NCBI GenBank assembly: GCA_902524595.1
Contig: CABZDS010000008.1
Coordinates: forward strand, 1-45,822
Reading direction: 5' to 3'
DNA length: 45,822 nt
DNA from: an uncultured Pelagibacteraceae bacterium
GTDB taxonomy: Bacteria; Pseudomonadota; Alphaproteobacteria; Pelagibacterales; Pelagibacteraceae
Shown here: positions 15,515 to 22,641 of the stretch, piece by piece
Numbering within the stretch: the stretch's first letter is position 1
Layout of the letters: each line of letters starts with the position of its first letter
Notes under the pieces: generated by a model
The model's database searches: none
Seen by the model: only the letters and a program-made list of their open reading frames with translations
Told to the model about the DNA's origin: nothing
Made by a program: the position numbers and the translations under genes

Positions 15515-16294
15515 ATGATTTCTGAAGTAGAAAAATTTAAAAAAAAACTTGTGATAATTGTTCCATATAGAGATAGAAAAGAACAATTAAACATATTTCA
15601 ATTTCATTCAAAAATTTATTTTAATGAGGATAAATTAGATAAAAATCTAAATTTAAGAATATGCATAATGGAACAGGCAAATGAAAAACCATTTAATCTT
15701 GGATCATTAAATAATGCTGGTTACTTAATTAACGAAGACTACTTAGATTATGTTGTTATAAATAATGTTGACTTTTTACCTATGATTGCGGATTTTTCAT
15801 ACTCTGATAATCCAATGTTATTAATTAAGCATGGCTATCATAATTTACCAATGCTACCATCAAAAAATTCTAAGTGGGTTGTGAAAGCTCCAAAAAGAGA
15901 AAATGTATTTTTGGGATCAATATTAATACCAAAACATGTTTTTAAAAAAGTTAATGGATATTCTAATTCTTATTGGGGTTGGGGTTTTGAAGATACAGAT
16001 ATGAAAAAGAGAATTGATGCCAATGGTATTGAAATCAAATATAGAGATGGTTTTTATCATCCTTTAATACATGACAATCTAGGATATAAAATGAATGAAA
16101 AAGAAGAGGTTGTTCCATCAGATTACCATACCAATAATCAAAAAAGTTTTAATGAAAAATGGAAAGATAAAAATAATTATTTAGAAGACGGAATAAATAA
16201 TTTTAAATTTGAGGTAAAATCAAATGAAGAAGTTTATAAAAATTTTAGAAACAATGCATTATTTGAAATAAGACACATAATGGTAGACTTTTAA
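15515..16294 (+). CDS. Glycosyltransferase family 7 (beta-1,4-galactosyltransferase-like)
   Basis: 259 residues without signal peptide or membrane anchor. It carries the GT7 signatures in order: PYRDR at 17-21, FNLGSLNNAG at 60-69 (FNRAKLLNVG in animal enzymes), the metal-binding region VINNVDFLP with NVD at 84-86 in place of DVD, and WGWGFEDTDMKKRI at 154-167 (WGWGGEDDD in animal enzymes). GT7 enzymes add Gal or GalNAc in beta-1,4 linkage from UDP-sugars, using Mn. The second Asp of the metal motif is kept, the first is Asn. Likely acts on a surface glycan or lipid. It stands alone beside the tRNA remnant with no other glycan genes near. Confidence 0.85.
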   Translation: MISEVEKFKKKLVIIVPYRDRKEQLNIFQFHSKIYFNEDKLDKNLNLRICIMEQANEKPFNLGSLNNAGYLINEDYLDYVVINNVDFLPMIADFSYSDNPMLLIKHGYHNLPMLPSKNSKWVVKAPKRENVFLGSILIPKHVFKKVNGYSNSYWGWGFEDTDMKKRIDANGIEIKYRDGFYHPLIHDNLGYKMNEKEEVVPSDYHTNNQKSFNEKWKDKNNYLEDGINNFKFEVKSNEEVYKNFRNNALFEIRHIMVDF

Positions 16295-16307
16295 TTTATA
16301 AAATTGT

Positions 16308-16377
16308 TTATTTTAAATTATCAATAAAATATTTGCTAGCAACTAATTTAAATAATTAGTACTTTTTCTTTTTTCTT
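16308..16377. repeat. Dispersed 70-bp repeat, copy 2
   Basis: Matches 8061-8130 at 64 of 70 positions. Here it covers the end of a 41-residue basic ORF and the gap between two convergent genes. The CTAATT/AATTAG inverted repeat is kept with a changed spacer base, which suggests that the stem matters. Confidence 0.75.
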
Positions 16378-16468
16378 TTTTGGCTTTTCTTTTCTCTTTT
16401 AATGAAAATTTTGCTTTTTTCATAACGCTAGAGTCTTTAAAGGATTTACCGCTATATCTTTTAGACAT
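16343..16468 (-). CDS. Small, very basic protein of 41 residues
   Basis: An ATG at 16466-16468 directly follows the stop of the upstream 151-residue gene, so translation could be coupled. The predicted peptide begins MSKRYSGKSFKDSSVMKKAK and is about 40% Lys/Arg. Its last third falls inside the 70-bp repeat shared with 8061-8130, where the copy-1 gene uses another frame; a one-base shift in the A-rich run would give a C-terminus like that of copy 1. It may be a nucleic-acid-binding peptide or a coding remnant. Expression is unproven. Confidence 0.45.
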   Translation of the reverse strand: MSKRYSGKSFKDSSVMKKAKFSLKEKRKAKKEKRKSTNYLN

Positions 16469-16924
16469 CTAATTTATTTGTTCAAAGAACTTTTCTTTTA
16501 ATTGGTATTTAAAAGGATACTCTTTTCCTATTGGTTGAAATTTAGTTTTAATAACTATTACATTTTGCTTATCGAGTTTAAACTTCCAAGTTAATTTAAT
16601 ATCACCTGAAAAAACTCTTAACTTTCCTAAATTCGTAAAGCGCCACCCATCTTCTGAAATAACTTTGCCATCTTTATATCTTTTATAGTTCTTTTCATCA
16701 AAGATATAAGTCACTTCACCTTGATTTCGTTCATCTTGTAGGGTTATGGCATAATTATTTAAGAATTCTGATGTCTGTGATTTGTTTAAACTTCTTTTAG
16801 ATATCGATTTAAGGAAATCAGTGGTTTTATCAATTGTTTGATCAATTTTATCTTTCGCTAATGAGGGTGAAATTAAAAATATCAAAATAAATAAAACTTT
16901 TGATAATTTTTTAATATAAATCAT
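16469..16924 (-). CDS. Unrecognised exported protein, 151 residues
   Basis: A signal peptide (about 1-23, ending PSLA) precedes a charged mature protein containing a helical start and a beta-rich second half (GEVTYIFDEKNYKRYKDGKV, then alternating hydrophobic strands to the end). No cysteines, no catalytic motif recognised. It follows the AEC carrier gene by ten bases and precedes the small basic ORF without a gap, so it belongs to the dehalogenase/dioxygenase/carrier operon; a link with their chemistry cannot be inferred from sequence. Confidence 0.65.
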   Translation of the reverse strand: MIYIKKLSKVLFILIFLISPSLAKDKIDQTIDKTTDFLKSISKRSLNKSQTSEFLNNYAITLQDERNQGEVTYIFDEKNYKRYKDGKVISEDGWRFTNLGKLRVFSGDIKLTWKFKLDKQNVIVIKTKFQPIGKEYPFKYQLKEKFFEQIN

Positions 16925-16934
16925 TTTAATAATC

Positions 16935-17858
16935 TCAGTTTAATAAATTTATTGTAAATAAAAAAGTAAATATTGAAGCAAATGTTGAAATTAATATTGC
17001 CTTAATAAAGTTTTTTGGACTAATATTATAAGCAGAACACATAAAAATTGCTGAGGCACCACAAGGACCTACACTAACCATCAAAGCTCCACTAATATTA
17101 ATGGGATTAGAAATATTAAATAATGTAGAACTAAAAATTAGAAGTACAACTGGAGATATTATTAATTTTAATACTGAAATAGTAATTGTGAGTTTATTGA
17201 ATATTTTATCTGAATAGTAAGATAGAATTATACCAATAGCAAATAAACCTACTGGCATAGCACATGCTGAAAGTTTAATAAGAATGTATTCAAATGGACT
17301 TTCATTAATGTTAATATTTAATATTTTTATTATCAACCCAATAAAAATTGACAAAATTAGTGGATTTAAAATTAAACTTTTTAAAAACTCAAATAGTTTA
17401 ATTTTTTTTTTCGCTGTTAGTTCGAGAAAAAAACTTACTATTGATATTATAATTACACTATCCATTAAAATAATATTCGATATTTGTGTGATTGTGTTAA
17501 GACCAAAAAAAATCTCAGATACTGGCAAAACAAGAATAACATGGTTTGATAAACCCGCGGTTAGTGACCATATTACTGACTCTTGTGTAGGTCTTTTAAA
17601 AACTCTGTTTGTTAACAAAAAAGCCAAAAAACCACATGATAATTGCATTAATAAATAAGATGATATCTGAGAGATATCAATTTCACTAATATCACTTTGA
17701 GCAATTAGTTTGATAATCAATGCCGGAATAGCGACGTAAAAACAAAATAAGTTTAATATTTTAGCCTTTTGTAAGTCAAAAGTTTTAATTTTACCTAAAA
17801 AAAAACCAATTAGTGTAATAACTATAAAAGGTGTTAATCCTAAAAATATTTGAAACAT
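16935..17858 (-). CDS. AEC-family (auxin efflux carrier-like) permease
   Basis: 307 residues and about ten membrane spans in the two inverted five-helix halves typical of the AEC family (MdcF/YwkB-like). GFFLGKIKTF near the start and GGALMVSVGPCGASAIFM-like helices near 255-275 fit. Bacterial members move small carboxylates such as malonate or malate. The start codon overlaps the dioxygenase stop by one base (TAATG), so it is coupled to the TauD-like and haloacetate dehalogenase genes; a small organic acid that these enzymes consume or make is the likely cargo (inference). Confidence 0.82.
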   Translation of the reverse strand: MFQIFLGLTPFIVITLIGFFLGKIKTFDLQKAKILNLFCFYVAIPALIIKLIAQSDISEIDISQISSYLLMQLSCGFLAFLLTNRVFKRPTQESVIWSLTAGLSNHVILVLPVSEIFFGLNTITQISNIILMDSVIIISIVSFFLELTAKKKIKLFEFLKSLILNPLILSIFIGLIIKILNININESPFEYILIKLSACAMPVGLFAIGIILSYYSDKIFNKLTITISVLKLIISPVVLLIFSSTLFNISNPINISGALMVSVGPCGASAIFMCSAYNISPKNFIKAILISTFASIFTFLFTINLLN

Positions 17859-18646
17859 TATTGGACTGTAATTCTATGCATAATTCTATCTCCTTTAAAG
17901 GCAGTTGCTTGGTGAAGCATAGATCTGTTGTCCCAAATTGCTAGTTGATTTTTTTCCCACTCTAAGGAATATTGAAATTTTTTCTTAACTTGATGCTTAA
18001 ATAGATAATCCTTGAATTTTTTTTCAATTTTATCATTGTTAAAACGAATAAAGTGTCCTGGACTACAGTATAAAGTATATTTACTGTTTATTTTTCTTAT
18101 TAATTTATGCTTTGAAACTAGTTCTTTTGTTTTTTTTCCCTTTTCTTTCTCTCTTTCTATTCTTGTTACTGAAATAGGTCCTTCAGAAGAAAATATACAT
18201 TTTTCATTTTTAAACTTTCTTTTGAAGCTAGCTGGTAATTTCTCATAAGCTAAATATTGAGAACAAAAGTCTGTATTCGCCTGGCCTCTTTTTGGAACAA
18301 GTTTAGATAATAACATCGTAAATCTTGGTGGTTTTTTTGTGTATATTGAGTCGGTGTGAAATTGTTCTCCAAAACTTGGGCCTTTATCAGTAGATTTTCT
18401 TTGAACAACTGTGATTTGTGGATATTTTTTATTTAAACCTTTTAATCGAGGGTAATTAGCAAGTGTACCAAATTTTCTTGCAAATTTTATATAATCATCA
18501 GAATTCAATTTCTGATTTCTAAAATAAATCATCCCATATTTTGATAAGGCAGATTTAATTTTCTTTAGTTTTGAATTGTTAATTTTATTTAAATCACAAA
18601 TTAATTCTGCACCAATATTTTTTTTATTAGGAATAATTTTAAACAT
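17858..18646 (-). CDS. TauD/TfdA-family 2-oxoglutarate/Fe(II) dioxygenase
   Basis: 262 residues. The iron triad is His97 and Asp99 (QFHTDSIY) with His245 (MLHQAT); an arginine that would hold 2-oxoglutarate is Arg258 in the C-terminal MHRITVQ, and WDNRSMLHQA is the family's distal signature. MIYFRNQKL near 39-47 is the usual N-terminal strand. Family members hydroxylate sulfonates, aryloxy acids or related small acids, causing fragmentation. The gene overlaps the haloacetate dehalogenase by eight bases and the AEC carrier by one, so all three probably share a substrate pool. The true substrate is unknown. Cytosolic. Confidence 0.88.
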   Translation of the reverse strand: MFKIIPNKKNIGAELICDLNKINNSKLKKIKSALSKYGMIYFRNQKLNSDDYIKFARKFGTLANYPRLKGLNKKYPQITVVQRKSTDKGPSFGEQFHTDSIYTKKPPRFTMLLSKLVPKRGQANTDFCSQYLAYEKLPASFKRKFKNEKCIFSSEGPISVTRIEREKEKGKKTKELVSKHKLIRKINSKYTLYCSPGHFIRFNNDKIEKKFKDYLFKHQVKKKFQYSLEWEKNQLAIWDNRSMLHQATAFKGDRIMHRITVQ

Positions 18647-19514
18647 ATTTTAGAAAAAAATTTTTTAATTGTTTAATTGTTTCTTTTGGATTTTGCTCTG
18701 GTATAAAATGTCCAGATTTGACTGCTGTTCCTGTAATCTTTTTATATGAATATTTTTGCCAGATATTTAATGGTTGAAATTGTTTGCCTACGACCCCATT
18801 TTTTCCCCACAAAACCTGTATAGGAATATTAAGTTTTTTCATTCGGTCGTGCATATCATGTTCCAAATCAATAGTTGCTGATGCTCTATAATCTTCGCAA
18901 GAAGCATGGATTCTCTTTGGTTGTTTAAAGCATTTTAAATAACTCTCCTCTACTTTTCCAAATTTGTGATTGCCTGACCATTTATCTAAGCAATTTTTCA
19001 TCCACTTTCTAGGATCACTCATTATCATTTTTTCAGGTAGCCACTTTGGTTGAATAAGAAAAAACCAATGAAAATAAGATTTTGCAAAATGTCTAGTTGT
19101 CAATTCATACATATCCAATGTTGGACAAATATCTAATACACTTAAAGCAATTACATTTTTTTTGTGATCTCTTGCTAGTCTATGAGCAACTCTGCCTCCT
19201 CTATCATGACCAGCAACAAAGAATTTAGGAAATCCCAAACTAATCATCAACTGTTTCATGTCATTTGCCATTTCTCTTTTTGAATAATTAAAATGTTTAG
19301 AATCTGAACTTGGAACTAGACTATTTCCGTAACCCCTAAGATCAGCAGCAACAACTGTAAAACTTTTAGATAATTCAGGAGCTGTTTTATGCCACATCAA
19401 ATGTGTTTGCGGATATCCATGAAGTAATAATAAAGGTGGTCCTTCTCCTTTGATTTTACAAAAGACCCTTCCTTTTTTAACTTTGATATATTTGCTCTTA
19501 AAACCGTCTAACAT
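18639..19514 (-). CDS. Haloacetate (fluoroacetate) dehalogenase-like alpha/beta hydrolase
   Basis: 291 residues. It has the full set of residues known from fluoroacetate dehalogenase: nucleophile Asp104 in GHDRGGRVAHR with the carboxylate-binding Arg105 and Arg108, acid Asp128 (VLDICPT), the halide pocket His149-Trp150 (FHWFF) and Tyr209 (EDYRASATID), and base His269 (SGHFIPEQNP). LLHGYPQTHLMWH forms the oxyanion region. Enzymes of this type hydrolyse 2-haloacids to 2-hydroxyacids in the cytosol. Haloalkane dehalogenases and epoxide hydrolases share the fold but not this HW/Y set. First gene of an operon with a TauD-type dioxygenase and an AEC carrier. Confidence 0.88.
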   Translation of the reverse strand: MLDGFKSKYIKVKKGRVFCKIKGEGPPLLLLHGYPQTHLMWHKTAPELSKSFTVVAADLRGYGNSLVPSSDSKHFNYSKREMANDMKQLMISLGFPKFFVAGHDRGGRVAHRLARDHKKNVIALSVLDICPTLDMYELTTRHFAKSYFHWFFLIQPKWLPEKMIMSDPRKWMKNCLDKWSGNHKFGKVEESYLKCFKQPKRIHASCEDYRASATIDLEHDMHDRMKKLNIPIQVLWGKNGVVGKQFQPLNIWQKYSYKKITGTAVKSGHFIPEQNPKETIKQLKNFFLKYV

Positions 19515-19637
19515 TTTATTATTTTATCTCATATTTTTATAATTCAATCAGTAATTTTCAAAAATGTTCATATAAAAGCTTAATAATGTAAATTATTGAA
19601 TTGAATTATGACTCATTGAATGTATATCTTCATTTTT

Positions 19638-20672
19638 GTGAGAATTGAAGAAGAACTAAAACTAGATTATTCCGACGTACTTTTCAGACCCAAAAGAAGC
19701 ACTCTTAAAAGTAGAAAAGACGTTAATTTAAAACGAACTTATCGTTTTAAATATAGCAATAATGAGTGGTCTGGCATCCCAATTATGGCTGCAAATATGG
19801 ATGGTGTTGGTGAACTAGGTATTGCTCAAAAATTATCAGAATATGGAATGATTACATGTTTAACAAAACAGCATGATATAAAAAAAATTAAACAATTCAA
19901 AAAAATTAAATCTATTTATCAAAATATTGCATTAAGTATTGGAACTAAAAAGGAAGATTTCGAAAACTTAAATAAAGTTTTAAAAGAATTCAGCTTTATT
20001 AAATTTATTTGTATTGATGTTGCAAATGGTTATTCAGAACACTTTAGTAAATTTTTAAAATCTGTCAGAGATAAATATCCTACAAAAACTATAATTGCTG
20101 GTAATGTTGTAACTGCTGACATGACCCAAGAACTTATTTTATCGGGTGCAGATATAGTTAAGGTTGGTATTGGACCTGGAAGTGTTTGTACAACAAGAAT
20201 ACAAACTGGAGTTGGGTATCCACAATTAAGTGCAGTAATTGAATGTGCTGATGCTGCTCATGGCTTAGGGGCTCATATCATTGCTGATGGTGGTTGCACT
20301 TGTCCTGGTGACGTAGCTAAAGCATTTGGTGGCGGAGCAGATTTTGTTATGCTAGGTGGTATGCTCGCTGGTCATGATGAAGGAAAAGGTAAACTAGTAA
20401 AATCTAATGGATCAAAATATATTGAATTTTATGGATCAAGTTCTGAAACTGCAAATAATAAACATTATGGTGGATTATCAGATTATAGAAGTAGTGAAGG
20501 TAGAACAGTTAGAGTTAAGTACCGTGGCAAAATAAATGACACGATTTTAAATATACTTGGGGGTGTCAGAAGTAGCTGCACATACGTAGGGGCCCCTTCA
20601 TTAAAACAACTCAGCAAATGCACCACATTTGTAAGAGTCACTAAACAATTTAACGATACATTTTTAAAATAA
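19638..20672 (+). CDS. guaC: GMP reductase
   Basis: 344 residues from the GTG at 19638; an in-frame ATG at 19620 would add six residues, but the GTG start aligns with the conserved opening [20 protein letters not shown] of GuaC. Clear signatures: [18 protein letters not shown], the catalytic loop [13 protein letters not shown] with its cysteine, [20 protein letters not shown], and [12 protein letters not shown] with RGKINDT and [12 protein letters not shown] near the C-terminus. There is no CBS insert, which separates it from IMP dehydrogenase. It deaminates GMP to IMP with NADPH. Ends one base inside the next gene's start. Confidence 0.93.
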   Translation: MRIEEELKLDYSDVLFRPKRSTLKSRKDVNLKRTYRFKYSNNEWSGIPIMAANMDGVGELGIAQKLSEYGMITCLTKQHDIKKIKQFKKIKSIYQNIALSIGTKKEDFENLNKVLKEFSFIKFICIDVANGYSEHFSKFLKSVRDKYPTKTIIAGNVVTADMTQELILSGADIVKVGIGPGSVCTTRIQTGVGYPQLSAVIECADAAHGLGAHIIADGGCTCPGDVAKAFGGGADFVMLGGMLAGHDEGKGKLVKSNGSKYIEFYGSSSETANNKHYGGLSDYRSSEGRTVRVKYRGKINDTILNILGGVRSSCTYVGAPSLKQLSKCTTFVRVTKQFNDTFLK

Positions 20673-21745
20673 TGAAAGAATATTCTATAGCTTCAATTGC
20701 TGGAGATGGAATTGGCAAAGAAGTTGTGCCAGAAGCTCAAAAAATTTTAACAGAGATTTCACAACAACATCAATTTAAATTGAAAATCGAAGATTATGAC
20801 TTTGCTTCATGTGATTATTATGAAAAGCATGGAAAAATGATGCCAGATGATTGGAAAGATAAACTCACAAAGCATGATGCAATTTTTTTTGGTGCAGTTG
20901 GTATGCCTGATAAATACCCAGATCACATTACTCTTTGGGGATCATTATTAAAATTTAGAAGAGAATTTGATCAGTATATTAACTTAAGGCCGGTAAAGCT
21001 ATTTGAGGGTGTTAGTGCACCATTAGCAAATAAGCAACCAGGTGATATTGATATGATAATTGTCAGAGAGAATACGGAAGGTGAATATTCGTCTGTTGGA
21101 GGAAGAATGTATCAAGGTACTGAAAGAGAAGTAGTAATTCAAGAAACAGTTATGTCAAAATATGGAATAGATAGAGTTCAAAAATTTGCATTTGAACTTG
21201 CTTCAAAGAGAAAAAGGAAAAAATTAACCAGTGCCACTAAATCAAATGGAATATCAATAACGATGCCTTACTGGGATGAAAGATTTAATGAAAATAAAAA
21301 AAATTATTCCAATGTTGAAACGGATCAGTATCATATTGATATTTTAGCTGCGAGATTTGTACTTAGTCCTGAGAGATTTGATGTGATTGTAGCATCTAAT
21401 TTATTTGGTGATATTTTATCTGATTTAGGTCCTGCTTGTACTGGCACTATTGGGATTGCTCCATCTGGCAACATAAATCCTTCTAATAAGTATCCATCTT
21501 TATTTGAGCCAGTTCATGGGTCTGCACCAGATATAGCTGGTCAAGGTATTGCAAATCCAATCGGTCAAATCTGGTCTGCTGCAATGATGCTAGATTATTT
21601 AGGTGAGAAAGAGGCTTCTGACAGAATTGTTAAATCAATTGAGTTAACTCTTAAAGACAAAGACAGTAGAACAAAAGATCTTCAAGGATCTAGTAATACT
21701 ACCCAGTGTTCAAAAAAGATTCTAGATAATCTTAGCTCAGTTTAA
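20672..21745 (+). CDS. D-malate/tartrate dehydrogenase-type NAD-dependent beta-decarboxylating dehydrogenase
   Basis: 357 residues of the isocitrate/isopropylmalate dehydrogenase family. Motifs: AGDGIGKEVVPEA, the substrate arginines in SLLKFRREFDQYINLRPVKL, IIVRENTEGEYSSVGGR, the metal aspartates in ASNLFGDILSDLGPA, and FEPVHGSAPDIAGQGIANPIG for NAD. The PDHITLWGSLLKFRR stretch is typical of the tartrate dehydrogenase/D-malate decarboxylase branch (TtuC/DmlA), which yields pyruvate or glycerate products and CO2, more than of LeuB. Starts at the stop of guaC (one-base overlap). Confidence 0.87.
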   Translation: MKEYSIASIAGDGIGKEVVPEAQKILTEISQQHQFKLKIEDYDFASCDYYEKHGKMMPDDWKDKLTKHDAIFFGAVGMPDKYPDHITLWGSLLKFRREFDQYINLRPVKLFEGVSAPLANKQPGDIDMIIVRENTEGEYSSVGGRMYQGTEREVVIQETVMSKYGIDRVQKFAFELASKRKRKKLTSATKSNGISITMPYWDERFNENKKNYSNVETDQYHIDILAARFVLSPERFDVIVASNLFGDILSDLGPACTGTIGIAPSGNINPSNKYPSLFEPVHGSAPDIAGQGIANPIGQIWSAAMMLDYLGEKEASDRIVKSIELTLKDKDSRTKDLQGSSNTTQCSKKILDNLSSV

Positions 21746-21759
21746 AATTTATTTAAATT

Positions 21760-22641
21760 ATGAGTTTAGTCAAAAATAAATCAATAACTAAAGTTATAAC
21801 TTTATGCATTGCAGGTTTTTTTATTTTTGTTTGCCAAGACTCTACTGCAAAATATCTTGGAGCTTTAATGCCATTAAATCAAGTTGTATGGGGAAGATTT
21901 TTTTTTCACTTTGCAATTATTTTAGTATTATTTGCAATCTTAAAACCTAAAGTAAGTCTTAAAAAAAATTTTAGTATTAATATTATAAGATCTATACTGA
22001 TGGTGTTTGCTACATTTTTTTTTGTGCATTCTCTTCAAAAATTTGATCTTGTAGATATTTATGTTGTTTTTTTTTCAGCTCCATTAATAGTTTCTATTTT
22101 AACTGCAATATTTTTGAAAGATATACTAACACCGAAAGGTATAATTTTAATGTTATTAAGTTTTGGTTGCATAATTTATTCTATGAGTCCGAGTATGAAA
22201 ATTTTAAGTTTAGATTTAGTTTTTCCACTGGTTCCTCCTCTGTGCTGGGCTTTGTATCAATTTTTTACAAAATTTATATCTGGAGATAATGACCCTTTAG
22301 TAGCATTATTTTATGCAGCTGTCGTTGGTGCAGTTATTTTTTCTGTTTATGTTTTTATAGATTGGACCCCTATTGAAAATAAAAACTTGTGGATTGGTTT
22401 AATTTGTCTTGGTGTGTTGGGTTTTGTTAGTCATCTTTTAATAATATATGCTATTCAATTATCTAATTTATCATTTGTAACTAATTTTCAGTATTCTCAA
22501 TTAATTTGGTCCACAATTATAAATTTTTATATTTTTGGAGTACCTTTTGATTTTAATAAAACCTTTGGAGTTATTGGTATAATTGTTTTTGGGGTTTTAT
22601 TTGTTCAGGCTGAAAGTAGAAAAAAAAAAATTAATTCTTAA
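21760..22641 (+). CDS. EamA/DMT-superfamily inner-membrane transporter
   Basis: 293 residues and ten predicted membrane spans arranged as two five-helix EamA repeats (the second begins near residue 150 with VPPLCWALYQFFTKF). Start GRFFFHFA and the FSAPLIVSILTAIFLKD segment fit the drug/metabolite transporter superfamily. Cargo unknown; neighbours suggest an organic acid or nucleobase but this is weak. It is 14 bases downstream of the dehydrogenase gene and ends in an 11-base overlap with the convergent FAD/GcvT gene. A poly-A run encodes the Lys-rich C-terminus. Confidence 0.85.
   Translation: MSLVKNKSITKVITLCIAGFFIFVCQDSTAKYLGALMPLNQVVWGRFFFHFAIILVLFAILKPKVSLKKNFSINIIRSILMVFATFFFVHSLQKFDLVDIYVVFFSAPLIVSILTAIFLKDILTPKGIILMLLSFGCIIYSMSPSMKILSLDLVFPLVPPLCWALYQFFTKFISGDNDPLVALFYAAVVGAVIFSVYVFIDWTPIENKNLWIGLICLGVLGFVSHLLIIYAIQLSNLSFVTNFQYSQLIWSTIINFYIFGVPFDFNKTFGVIGIIVFGVLFVQAESRKKKINS

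Noticed and set aside
17284..17658. Open frame of 124 codons on the plus strand
   Set aside because: Antisense to the AEC carrier gene; composition reflects AT-rich hydrophobic codons read backwards.
19620..19637. ATG start of guaC six codons upstream
   Set aside because: The additional residues are not part of the GuaC pattern; the family's first conserved residues begin at the GTG 19638, though the ATG cannot be excluded.
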